A DNA stretch of 64,000 nt from CAZCGA01 sp964498075 (GTDB taxonomy: Bacteria > Desulfobacterota > Binatia > HRBIN30). Of the stretch, positions 26,670 through 34,888 are shown one piece after another. The notes beneath the pieces were generated by a model. The model was not told where the DNA came from. It did not search any database and worked only from the letters and a program-made list of their open reading frames with translations. Within the stretch, counting starts at the first letter, position 1. Each line of letters begins with the position of its first letter. The position numbers and the translations under genes are program-made. The DNA lies in the NCBI GenBank assembly GCA_964498075.1, contig CAZCGA010000006.1, positions 28,291 to 92,290 of the forward strand. Direction: 5' to 3'.

Positions 26670-26969
26670 AATTGCCAAAAATGTCATTTGCGCGGAGAGC
26701 CTTGTGCCGCAAGGGTTTCCGACGGTCAGACCGGGACCCTGCTCCAGAAACAACATAGAGTACGGCTCTCTGGAGCCGATTTCATCATACGCTCCGAGGA
26801 GTGAGGTTGTACGCCAACTGGCCACCTACGCGCCCGATTGCCGGTTACCCATCCGTCTGGCTTTCGTGCCAGCTTGGCAGGCCGGGAGGGGTGGATTTCG
26901 CCCCTTTTCGCCCCACGCTTACATAAGGTCAAAGCACCTGAGTAGGCCGACGCGGCCGATGGAAGCGAG
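26670..26969. other. Intergenic stretch without a supported gene
   Basis: No gene is evident in these 300 bases between convergent genes. At 26699-26725 the sequence gccttgtgccgcaagggtttcc contains the palindrome ccttg-tgccg-caagg and resembles a stretch at 22271-22297 before the large secreted protein gene (gccttgtggcacacgggtttcc). Confidence 0.4.
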
Positions 26970-27761
26970 TCAGCGCTTGCAGGCGACGACGGCAATGAAA
27001 TAGCCGGTGAGGAAGCGGGTTCGCCAGCCGGCCAGGCGCTCGAACGGCATCAGGCATTCCAAGAAGCGTTGCTGTGTCCGCAACGAACCATAACGTTCCA
27101 GAATCCGCGCCGCAGCCACCGCGAACACGCGCGGACAGTGCAAGATGGCGCCGACGTCGAGCACCTCGAATCCCGCCTGGCACACGAACCTTTGCAACCG
27201 TCGCGGGCCACACGCCGCACCGATCTGATAGGGCACGATGCCCAAAGCATGCAGCGGCCGAAACGGCAGCGCGTTCCGGAGGCGGACGACGGGATTCGCC
27301 AAGTTGTCGAGCGTCAAGAGCAGTTGGCCGCCCGGCCGAAGTACGCGATACAGCTCTTTCAGGCCGGCGACGATGTCGGCCGCGGAACCGAAGTGATCCA
27401 AGGTGGAATTGGAGACCACGCCGTCGAACGCGCCCGTGGCAAAGGGCAGAGAACGGACGTCACCTGCGACGCCTTGCATGCGCGCGTACCGCACGCGGGC
27501 GGCACGCGCCGTCGACACGGCGACGTCGATGCCGACCACGTTCCGCGCCCGTGCCGACAACAACGGATACAGCCCGGCGGCGAGCGCCTCGTCGAACAGA
27601 TCGGTCTTGAGCAGTCGCTCGACGGGTGGCGTCGACAACCGGCACGCCAACCACGCCGAGTTCACGGCATCGCTGTGCACGCGCCACAGCGCCTGCGGCC
27701 GCTTGCCGTTGCAGAGCGCGCCAATGGCGTCCCAGTAGTGCGCTTCAGTGTTCAGTTCCAT
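26970..27761 (-). CDS. SAM-dependent class I methyltransferase
   Basis: A 263-residue cytoplasmic enzyme. The N-terminal part is helical (WDAIGALCNG and RVHSDAVNSAWLACRL). A degenerate SAM motif I precedes VVGIDVAVSTARAARVR (adenosine acidic loop); DGVVSNSTLDHFGS is motif post-I/II and YRVLRPGGQLLLTLDN the typical motif III. The C-terminal ~80 residues are hydrophobic and of the kind seen in lipid or glycan methyltransferases. Substrate unknown. Convergent with the large secreted protein gene. Confidence 0.75.
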   Translation of the reverse strand: MELNTEAHYWDAIGALCNGKRPQALWRVHSDAVNSAWLACRLSTPPVERLLKTDLFDEALAAGLYPLLSARARNVVGIDVAVSTARAARVRYARMQGVAGDVRSLPFATGAFDGVVSNSTLDHFGSAADIVAGLKELYRVLRPGGQLLLTLDNLANPVVRLRNALPFRPLHALGIVPYQIGAACGPRRLQRFVCQAGFEVLDVGAILHCPRVFAVAAARILERYGSLRTQQRFLECLMPFERLAGWRTRFLTGYFIAVVACKR

Positions 27762-27836
27762 TGCCGTGGTCTCGGCGCATCAGTTGGCCGGTAGCTTATA
27801 CTGTCTTTTGGGTGCGCTCGGCCAGATGGGTCCGAC

Positions 27837-28178
27837 TCACGGCTTCGACAGGATGCTGAACCCCAGCCGGCCGGCAATCGCTCGACCTTCTGTCGTCATA
27901 TAGGTCGCGAGTTGATTTGCCCCTGTGGGCTGTCGTTTCAGGATCTTGAGTTCGATCAGGTGGAGTGCTCCACCGAAAGAGACGCCGACATCGACGAAGC
28001 CGATTCCGGAAGCGATCTCCCTGAGCACTAGGCCGTCACCGCCGACGACACCCCTCGCAAAGACAGCAAGTCGCCCCTGAGCGATTTTCTCAGGTCGCGA
28101 CCGCAAAATCCGCTTCTTGCGCGAGTCCCAGAACGCATCGACCGCTCGGGCCTCGACGGCCCTTTTGAACTCGCACAT
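27837..28178 (-). CDS. PD-(D/E)XK-fold-like small protein
   Basis: A 113-residue soluble protein. GFVDVGVSFGGALHLIELKI near residue 65-84 has the Asp-x(n)-Glu-x-Lys signature of PD-(D/E)XK nucleases, and ANQLATYMTTEGR matches the helix with Gln that follows in the C-terminal nuclease domain of AAA-ATPase-associated proteins. No N-terminal ATPase is present, so this is either a free-standing nuclease domain or a remnant. The last ~12 residues (AIAGRLGFSILSKP) match the C-terminus of an unrelated gene 1.4 kb away. No clear ribosome site precedes ATG 28178. Confidence 0.45.
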   Translation of the reverse strand: MCEFKRAVEARAVDAFWDSRKKRILRSRPEKIAQGRLAVFARGVVGGDGLVLREIASGIGFVDVGVSFGGALHLIELKILKRQPTGANQLATYMTTEGRAIAGRLGFSILSKP

Positions 28179-28300
28179 CGAGAGCGGCGCGAAAGTGAAG
28201 TAACAGGATTGTCTACTCCATCATCCGCGCATCGAGGGCAAGCGATCAGCTACGTGAGGCCGCATAACGCCCCCGCGTCGCGGGCGCTGTCAGCGGCATG

Positions 28301-28435
28301 CCGAGGCTGTGTGAAAACTCGCAGTCATCGAGCTTCGGGTGACCTCAACCATTCGCCTGGTCGAAAGAACGCATCCCCGGCAAATGTGGACGCAGAAATT
28401 CTCGCGCGCTTCGATTTGTTTTCTCACAGCCTCGG
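28301..28435. mobile_element. MITE-like element, 135 bp with 18 bp terminal inverted repeats
   Basis: The ends ccgaggctgtgtgaaaac (28301-28318) and the complement of the right end, ccgaggctgtgagaaaac (28418-28435), differ at one base. The sequence 'gaggctgtgtgaaaac' resembles the termini of transposons whose ends begin GAGGCTGTGTGAAAACTC. The 135 bp interior codes for nothing, so it must have been moved by a transposase in trans or is a deleted IS. It cuts off the 3' part of the small gene starting at 28530. A target duplication is not obvious. Confidence 0.65.
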
Positions 28436-28530
28436 CCCTTGTTGGGCGCCTTGTCGCGTACTGGTGCTGTCTTCAGCTGTTGAAGCAAGAGCAGGGCGAG
28501 GAGCTTCTCGACCCGATCCTCTGATTGCAT
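28345..28530 (-). pseudogene. Third small gene of HTH operon, truncated by the MITE-like insertion
   Basis: ATG 28530 abuts the TAG stop of the previous gene, and GAGGAGGG lies upstream, so translation is coupled. The first ~32 residues (MQSEDRVEKLLALLLLQQLK) form an amphipathic helix like the openings of its two operon mates. At codon ~32 the frame enters the right inverted repeat of the 135 bp element, and the rest (GRGCEKTNRS onward) is element sequence. The helix-turn-helix expected after the leading helix is therefore lost. Confidence 0.55.
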
Positions 28531-28743
28531 CTAGCGCGCCCTCCTCTTTGACCGTAGGTTCGCGGTAAGCGTCCGAATGGTTCCCGGGGAGGTGTTTAGG
28601 ACCTCCGCTATGGTCTGGTTGTCCAGCCCCGCGAGTTTGAGCAATCGAGCGCCTTCCGTGAGGCTCTTGCTGCTGGCAGCCTGGATCGCCTCGACCTTCA
28701 GGATCTGCGTGAGGAGTTCGACTAGCTTCTCGTCTGTGTTCAT
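28531..28743 (-). CDS. Small helix-turn-helix protein (sigma region 4-like)
   Basis: A 70-residue protein: leading helix DEKLVELLTQILKVEAIQAA, then an HTH of the kind in sigma factor region 4 and LuxR-type domains (GARLLKLAGLDNQTIAEVLN then TSPGTIRTLTANLR). The basic end (RSKRRAR) fits DNA binding. It lies 23 bases after the 61-residue gene and directly abuts the third gene, so the three form one operon. Target DNA and role are unknown. Confidence 0.65.
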   Translation of the reverse strand: MNTDEKLVELLTQILKVEAIQAASSKSLTEGARLLKLAGLDNQTIAEVLNTSPGTIRTLTANLRSKRRAR

Positions 28744-28766
28744 CAGTCGGCCCTCGTTGGAGTGTT

Positions 28767-28952
28767 CTACTCGCTCCGTTTGGCGCTCTTCAGATGCTTC
28801 ACGACAGCGTTGACGCGATTCATGCTGCAGCCAACGATCTTTCGAATGCTCTGCTGCGGGACTCCGGCGAGGCCACGTTGGGTGATGAGGATATCCCTCA
28901 GCACCTCAACGGCAGCGTCCGCGTCCTGCTGGGTCCTCTGCGATCTTGCCAT
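28767..28952 (-). CDS. Small HTH-like protein, first gene of three-gene operon
   Basis: A 61-residue basic protein. ATG 28952 is chosen because GGAGGAG lies five bases upstream; the frame extends another 58 codons upstream but without codon logic. Contents: helix DADAAVEVLRDILITQRGLA, then VPQQSIRKIVGCSMNRVNAV and VKHLKSAK, a likely HTH. Together with the two following genes it looks like a set of regulators or accessory DNA-binding proteins. No named family is recalled. Confidence 0.6.
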   Translation of the reverse strand: MARSQRTQQDADAAVEVLRDILITQRGLAGVPQQSIRKIVGCSMNRVNAVVKHLKSAKRSE

Positions 28953-29285
28953 CGTCACTCCTCCAAAGCTCTCTTCGAGCTGGCTCCGTACGGCGCTGCT
29001 CCTGCTGTTGACCCGCGAAGGCTCACTGCCCATCGCGCCTGGGGCAAGCGGGCAATCAGCTGGACTGTCCACTCCGCGAGCGCCTCGATTCATAACGTGG
29101 GGCATGTCCTTCACGTGCAACCGCAAGCACTCTATTGACAGTACCGCAGCTTTGCCATGATCCAGCTGGCCCCGTCAAGCGCGGAAAGCCAGGCCTGCCT
29201 TTCTTAACGCGTCAGCACCACCGGTTGCTGCCCGGGTCGCTTGGGGCGGACATGTGATCGGGTCAGCCTGGATCACAGACAAGAC
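28953..29285. other. Intergenic stretch without a supported gene
   Basis: These 333 bases show no credible gene on either strand. The part next to 28952 holds the strong ribosome site of the minus-strand HTH operon and so probably its promoter; no clear -35/-10 pair can be named by eye. Confidence 0.35.
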
Positions 29286-31535
29286 TCAGCGTGCCGCCGT
29301 GGACGACAGAATGCTGAACCCCAGTCGCCCGGCGATCGTGAAGGGCTTGCCCCAGTTGCCGAACTTCAGGCGCGGCACGGTCGCCGCCGCGGCCTTGACG
29401 TAGCGTTGCTCACCGCTGATGCGCCCAACGTACGCCACCGCTGGGTACAGGCGCGCGTCCACCTTCGCACCGCGCGCCGTGACCGCAGCGGCGTAGTGCT
29501 CCAGCCAGTCCTTGATGGTTGCGTCTTGAGTGACGGAGTGGGTGTACGCCAACGCCTCGGCGAGCACGCCCATTTTGAAGTCGCCCACCTTGTCGGGCGG
29601 GTGCGCCGCCAGGCCGGTGCGCGCATACTCCTGCGCCGCGGCCTTGTACTTCTCCTCTCCCGTCGCTTCGTACGCCGCCACCAGGGCGATCTGCGGCCAG
29701 CCCCACTGTCGCGGGTTGCCGATCAGTACGCCGGAGCGCAGCCGGCGAATCAGATAGTCGGCGATCCCGCGCGCCGCTTCCAAGCCGCGCTCGTCGCCGG
29801 TGAGGTAGTAGTAGGACAGCAGGCCCTCGGTCCACGTGTGGCCCAAGTCGACCCCGCCGAGCTCGAAGGAGAAGTGCAGCGGATTCTTCGGATGATTCAT
29901 ACCGACCCAGATCGGCCGCTTGTGCTGCTCGTAGATGCGATCGACATCCATGAAGTGACGCGCTGCCGCGACCATGCCCTCGTGAAAGGCGCGCTCACCC
30001 GTCGCCGCATACGCCAGCGCCAGGACCTGCGTCATGTCGTACTCGAGATTGCCCCAGGCGTCGCACCCTTTGGTGGTGTCGTGGTAGCCGGGGAAGTTCC
30101 AGTCGCCCCAGTTGAACATGCCGTAAAAGCCGCGGCGCGGGCGCTCGGGGCGCGCACTCTTCTTCCTCGCGTCGGGGCAACGCACCTCGCCGCTGTCGTC
30201 CCAGGGCTCGACGTCGGCACTTGCTTGATAGCGCCGGTGGGCTGCGGCCAGCGCGCGGAAGAAGTCCGCCGTCGCGGCGTCCGGCGCAACGCTGTTGCGC
30301 AGTGCGCCACTGGCGGCAATCCACCGCGGATCGATCTGGGGCAATACCGTCCGCGTCAGCGCCGCCAGCAGGTGTGGCTCGGGCGCGAACCGGCCATGGA
30401 AGTAGAGCACCACCTCATGTGTCTTGGCCGCGCCCATCCCGACCTTCGCGGGTGCGGACTCCGGTGCCCACATGTTGTAGGTCAGCCCGGTCGTACGCAC
30501 CGCGAAGCTCTGCGGATACTCTTGCCAGAAGAAGCGCGCGGCCATGGCGACGCCGTGCGTCGCGTCGTGCACGTCGACCCAGCCCGCTGCATGCCCGGCC
30601 CGTCGCGCACCGTCGACGTGCAGCACGTCGTTATCCTGTTGATAGAGCGTCCATCCCTTGGCGGGCACGGCCCCTGTCAGCGGTGCGTTCTTCTCCAGGC
30701 CCGCCAGGTATGTGGGCTTGCCCTCGAGTTTCAGAGGAACATCGATGCCGATCTGACGGACGAAGGTGTAGGCGTCAGCGCTGTGCTGCTCGAACGAGTG
30801 CAGCACTCGCACGAACGGCTGGCCGGCGAACGCGTCGATCCGCACGACGTAGTCGAACGCGGCGGCATAGTGGCCGCGTATTTCGATCCGCACTCGGAAC
30901 GGCCCAGACTCGGTGATCGCCACGGCAGTGGGCACTTGCCCGTCAATGCGCTGCGCGTCGATGTTGAAGAAGGCAACCAGCGGACCAGCCGTCATCGGCT
31001 TGTCGTCGAGTCGAACCTTCTCCATCACCGCATACCGCTGCTTGGGAACGGAGAACTGCAGCGGTCCGGTGTCCACCTCGATGTGGTCGCCCTGATCGCT
31101 GGCTTTCACGGGCCGCGCTACCGTAACCGGTCCGCCGAGCTCAACTGAGAGGTGGCGCTCTCCATGCGGCTTCAGGTCCGCTTGCCAATCCAGAAGCGCC
31201 CAGCGGACACTGCCGTCCGGCCAGCGGCTGAGCGCGCGCGCTTGCACCGCGCTTGCCGTTCCGCCATCAACGATGCGCATCAGCGATGCGTCTTTCACCG
31301 TTCCGCGCGGGAACGGAACGCCCGCCGACAGCGGCCAATGGTTCCGCGCGAAGCCCAGCGGTTCCTTCACATCGAGCGTCAGTTTCTGTGGGTGAGCCAT
31401 CACCTTTGCGGTTTTCGCCTGGGGTTTCGTCCGTGCCCAGCTGCACCCGCCCAACAGCAGACCGTCCAACAAGGACACCAGTGCAACGATGAAGAGGGAA
31501 CGACCGCAGATTGTGGGATTCCACTCACGGCCCAC
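29286..31535 (-). CDS. Lipoprotein of the exo-rhamnogalacturonan lyase-like (YetA/PcRGLX) family
   Basis: A ~749-residue exported lipoprotein from GTG 31535; the frame stays open upstream only as a shadow of the opposite-strand gene. The signal peptide has lipobox LLLGGC (Cys ~30). The N-terminal RIFT-barrel-like part begins NHWPLSAGVPFPRGTVKD and has RWPDGSVRWALLDWQADL, hallmarks of YetA-like lyase relatives. The middle has GFYGMFNWGDWNF and the C-terminal half is an alpha/alpha toroid (GHTWTEGLLSYYYLTGDERG). Relatives cleave pectin side chains or similar glycans. Activity here is inferred. The C-terminus shares a 35-base stretch with the gene ending at 27837. Confidence 0.7.
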   Translation of the reverse strand: MGREWNPTICGRSLFIVALVSLLDGLLLGGCSWARTKPQAKTAKVMAHPQKLTLDVKEPLGFARNHWPLSAGVPFPRGTVKDASLMRIVDGGTASAVQARALSRWPDGSVRWALLDWQADLKPHGERHLSVELGGPVTVARPVKASDQGDHIEVDTGPLQFSVPKQRYAVMEKVRLDDKPMTAGPLVAFFNIDAQRIDGQVPTAVAITESGPFRVRIEIRGHYAAAFDYVVRIDAFAGQPFVRVLHSFEQHSADAYTFVRQIGIDVPLKLEGKPTYLAGLEKNAPLTGAVPAKGWTLYQQDNDVLHVDGARRAGHAAGWVDVHDATHGVAMAARFFWQEYPQSFAVRTTGLTYNMWAPESAPAKVGMGAAKTHEVVLYFHGRFAPEPHLLAALTRTVLPQIDPRWIAASGALRNSVAPDAATADFFRALAAAHRRYQASADVEPWDDSGEVRCPDARKKSARPERPRRGFYGMFNWGDWNFPGYHDTTKGCDAWGNLEYDMTQVLALAYAATGERAFHEGMVAAARHFMDVDRIYEQHKRPIWVGMNHPKNPLHFSFELGGVDLGHTWTEGLLSYYYLTGDERGLEAARGIADYLIRRLRSGVLIGNPRQWGWPQIALVAAYEATGEEKYKAAAQEYARTGLAAHPPDKVGDFKMGVLAEALAYTHSVTQDATIKDWLEHYAAAVTARGAKVDARLYPAVAYVGRISGEQRYVKAAAATVPRLKFGNWGKPFTIAGRLGFSILSSTAAR

Positions 31536-31763
31536 CCGCCGCCGCGTCCGCACGAGATGCGAGGCCCTCTCAGCTCGTCGATTGCAGACGGGACCGATCT
31601 GTGTCCCGTGGAGGGGAAGGCGTCGCCGACATGGATCGAAGCTTATCCCGCGCCTACGCGGGCAACAAGCCACCACCCCTCGAGCGGACGCCCGGCCAAT
31701 CACGAGTGCAAGCAGCAGCCCAAGTCCGTGGCGCGCTGAGCCCGCTGCTGGTAGAAGGGCTGC

Positions 31764-32903
31764 ATGCACACCCGAGTGACCAAGATGTTGGGGATCGACT
31801 TCCCGATCTTCGCCTTCACGCACTGTCGCGACGTCGCGGCGGCAGTCACCAACGCCGGCGGCTTGGGCGTGCTCGGGGCGGTCGCCCATACGCCCGAGCA
31901 GCTGGACGTCGATCTCAAATGGATCGCGGAGCAAACGAAGGGGCGGCCCTTCGGCGTCGACCTGCTCATGCCACGTAAGTACGTCGGGGCCGAGGCCGGC
32001 GGGATCGATCCGGCTGGCCTCAAGTCGATGGTGCCCGACGCACACCGCGCATGGATCGACGAGGTGCTCGAGCGCTACAGCGTGCCGCCACTTCCCACGG
32101 CGGACAGCGACCGCGAGCAGCGCGGCATGGCGGGCTTGCGCATCGATCCGAAGAGCATGCGACCGCTGATCGAGGTCGCGTTCGCTCACAAGGTTGCTCT
32201 GATGGCCTCGGCTTTGGGGACCCCGCCGCGCTGGCTGGTCGATAAGGCACACGCCACCGGCATCCCGGTGGCCGCCCTGGCCGGGCGCATCGATCACGCC
32301 GTCGCCCACAAGGAAGGCGGCGTGGACCTCGTCATCGCACAGGGGACCGAAGGGGGCGGACACACGGGTGAGATCGCGACGATGGTTCTCGTGCCGCAGG
32401 TCGTCGATGCGGTGGCGCCCATCCCGGTGCTCGCCGCCGGCGGCATCGCCACGGGACGCCAGATGGCCGCCGCCCTCGCGCTCGGGGCCGAGGGAGTGTG
32501 GTGCGGCTCGGTGTGGCTGACGACGCACGAGGCCGAGACCTCACCGGTGATCAGGGAGAAGTTCCTCGCCGCCACTTCCGCCGACACGCGCCGCTCCCGA
32601 TCGCTCACCGGCAAGCCGGCGCGCATGCTGCGCAGTGCCTGGACCGAGGCCTGGGACGAGCCGGGTGCGCCCGAGCCGCTGCCCATGCCCCTGCAAAGCA
32701 TGCTGGTGGCGGATGCGCAGCGCCGTATTCACCGCGTCGCCCACAAAGCCGACTCCAGCGCGCGCCCGCTGGTCACCTACTTCGTCGGGCAGGTCGTCGG
32801 CCAGATGAATGTGGCCATGTCGAGCCGCGACGTGGTGCGCGAGATGGTCGAGCAGTGCCTCGACGCCATGGAGCGCATGAACGGCCTCGTGCAAACCGAC
32901 TAG
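31764..32903 (+). CDS. Nitronate monooxygenase / 2-nitropropane dioxygenase family flavoprotein
   Basis: A 379-residue FMN-binding TIM-barrel enzyme. The start (MLGIDFPIFAFTHCRDVAAA, then NAGGLGVLGA) matches family openings; AQGTEGGGHTGEIATMVLVP near 195 carries the phosphate loop and VLAAGGIATGRQMAAALALGA near 225 the FMN phosphate site with WCGS following. These enzymes oxidise nitronates or act as enoyl reductase-like flavoproteins. An insertion around residues 85-135 suggests a subgroup. AAGGG before ATG 31764 fits a ribosome site. Divergent from the lipoprotein gene; no operon. Confidence 0.8.
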   Translation: MHTRVTKMLGIDFPIFAFTHCRDVAAAVTNAGGLGVLGAVAHTPEQLDVDLKWIAEQTKGRPFGVDLLMPRKYVGAEAGGIDPAGLKSMVPDAHRAWIDEVLERYSVPPLPTADSDREQRGMAGLRIDPKSMRPLIEVAFAHKVALMASALGTPPRWLVDKAHATGIPVAALAGRIDHAVAHKEGGVDLVIAQGTEGGGHTGEIATMVLVPQVVDAVAPIPVLAAGGIATGRQMAAALALGAEGVWCGSVWLTTHEAETSPVIREKFLAATSADTRRSRSLTGKPARMLRSAWTEAWDEPGAPEPLPMPLQSMLVADAQRRIHRVAHKADSSARPLVTYFVGQVVGQMNVAMSSRDVVREMVEQCLDAMERMNGLVQTD

Positions 32904-33111
32904 CGGGCGAGGCCGGCGCGTAGCAGCGTGCCGACGCCACCGATGACCAGGCTCTCGTTTCTTTCCAGAACCGGCGCGACGGAGGAAGCCACCTGACGCC
33001 ACGGCGACCCCACCGTCGTGCGGCGCCCACTCTGGAAGCAGATGCCGCCAATATGTAGGTCGAGGCATACGGTTTGGCCTGTTGAATGGGTTACAGCGGG
33101 CGAGGTAGAAG

Positions 33112-34818
33112 GTGCATGTGAACCCGCCTGACATCTTTCCTATCGAGCTTGGCCTTGGGGCCTGGTTTTGGAAACGGGCAACGGCAGGGGCTCTCGCGAC
33201 TCTAGTCATGCTCTTCGCGCTGTCGGCCCTCGCGCAAGGCCCGGCGTACTTGGTCAAGGACATCAACACCACGCCGGGGCAGGGGTCCGATCCCTACCCG
33301 CTCACGGACGTAGACGGAACGCTCTTCTTCCTGGCACGCGAGAACGGCCTGGACACCCCCAGTACGCTCTGGAAGAGCGACGGCACCAAGGTGGGAACCG
33401 TGAGGGTCAAAGAGTTCCCGCCGCCGAGCAGTGGCGATCGGGAGACAGTGCTGATGACCGCCGCCAATGGGCACCTCTCTTTCGTCTTCACTGTTCGACA
33501 AGGCGGACTTGTGGTGGCAGTGGAGTTGTGGAAAACCGACGGGACGGACGGCGGTACTGTTCTGGTGAAGGAGATTCGCCCGGGGACGAACTGCTTCTTG
33601 GGTCAGTTTCTGGGGACGCTCGCGAGCGCCGGCGGGCTCGTCTTCTTCTCCGCTGGCATCGACGAGGACGACTTGACGCTGTGGCGCAGCGATGGAACCG
33701 ATGCGGGGACGTTCGAACTTCCCGGTGCAGTCCCCGATCGGCTGACTGCCGTGAATGGCACGCTGTTCTTCGTCGCGCACGACACTACCAATCCACTTGT
33801 GTTGTGGAAGAGCGACGGGACCGTGAACGGTACTGTCCCGCTCCGGCCTGGTGGAAGCGGTTTCTTGGATGTGTTGGATGGCGAGCTGCTCTCCGGGGGC
33901 GAGCGGCTGTTCGTGCTGTCGCACGACCCGCGCAGTGGCCCGGCGCTCTGGTCCAGCGACGGCACGGACGCGGGCACCGTCATGGTAAAGGACCTGCGCA
34001 CCGTGGGCACCAACATCGTTGTCGCACGCCTCACGTACGTTAACGGCACCGCCTTCTTTGTCGTCATCTCAACTACTCGCCGCGAGCTGTGGAGGAGCGA
34101 CGGAACCGAGAGCGGCACAGAGCCGATCGCTACGCTCGATGCAGCAAGCCGCTTGGCCGACTTCGGGTTAGTGGCAGTAGACAAAGAAGCATTCTTCGTA
34201 ACGCGCGACGCCGACAGCACCCACTCGTTGTGGAAGAGCGATGGCACGGCGGCTGGCACCGTGCGGATACGCGGCATTCCCCGGCCCCTGGGCAGGACGG
34301 GCTTTCTGTTGGTCCCAGCCAATGGAGTTCTCTATTTTTTCGGTCAGAACACGAACAGCGTAGAGCTGTGGAGAAGCGACGGCTCGACGGATGGGACCCG
34401 ACCTGTTCAGGAGATCCCCACAGGCGGAGCGCCGCTCGCGCCGGCGCAGTTGGTGGTCGCAGGCTCGCACCTGTTCTTCACCGCCGGCGACGGGACGAGT
34501 GGGCCAGAGCTCTGGGCGCTCACGCTCGCCGCGCACCCGCCATGCGGTGGGGACTGCAATGGCGATAGCTCCGTCACGGTCGACGAGCTCATCACCGGGG
34601 TGAACGTTGCCGCGGGGAACGTGGGCTCGGGCAGCTGCACGGCCTTCGACTTGGACGCGAGCGGCGACGTTACCATCTACGAACTCGTCACCGCGGTAGG
34701 CAACGCCCTCAACGACTGCGACAACAAGGCGCTCAAGCGCGGTCGCGCTAGTCCTGTGCCTATCCGGAGACCGCCTGCATCGAGCCGACCAGCAGGTCTT
34801 CTTCGGCCTGCCAAGTGA
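33112..34818 (+). CDS. Secreted ELWxxDGT-repeat protein with C-terminal dockerin-like module
   Basis: A 568-residue exported protein from GTG 33112 (GTG 33118 also possible). The signal peptide ends ALAQ near residue 43. The body has about ten repeats of the LWKSDGT type (TLWKSDGTKVGT, ELWKTDGTDGGT, TLWRSDGTDAGT and so on), which fold as propeller-like blades. Residues ~478-535 are a dockerin-like pair: CGGDCNGDSSVTVDEL and FDLDASGDVTIYELV, each a calcium loop with helix. The basic tail lacks an obvious anchor. It probably serves at the cell surface or in a matrix; the ligand is unknown. Confidence 0.75.
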   Translation: MHVNPPDIFPIELGLGAWFWKRATAGALATLVMLFALSALAQGPAYLVKDINTTPGQGSDPYPLTDVDGTLFFLARENGLDTPSTLWKSDGTKVGTVRVKEFPPPSSGDRETVLMTAANGHLSFVFTVRQGGLVVAVELWKTDGTDGGTVLVKEIRPGTNCFLGQFLGTLASAGGLVFFSAGIDEDDLTLWRSDGTDAGTFELPGAVPDRLTAVNGTLFFVAHDTTNPLVLWKSDGTVNGTVPLRPGGSGFLDVLDGELLSGGERLFVLSHDPRSGPALWSSDGTDAGTVMVKDLRTVGTNIVVARLTYVNGTAFFVVISTTRRELWRSDGTESGTEPIATLDAASRLADFGLVAVDKEAFFVTRDADSTHSLWKSDGTAAGTVRIRGIPRPLGRTGFLLVPANGVLYFFGQNTNSVELWRSDGSTDGTRPVQEIPTGGAPLAPAQLVVAGSHLFFTAGDGTSGPELWALTLAAHPPCGGDCNGDSSVTVDELITGVNVAAGNVGSGSCTAFDLDASGDVTIYELVTAVGNALNDCDNKALKRGRASPVPIRRPPASSRPAGLLRPAK

Positions 34819-34888
34819 AGACGACGCGCTGGTCAAGCAGGAATACCTCCGCCGGGTACTGTCCGTCTTAGGACACTGAGGGCGGGGA

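Noticed and set aside
31536..32528. N-terminal extension of the YetA-like lipoprotein to 1080 residues
   Set aside because: That stretch is antisense to the nitronate monooxygenase gene, and a signal peptide with lipobox begins at the later start.
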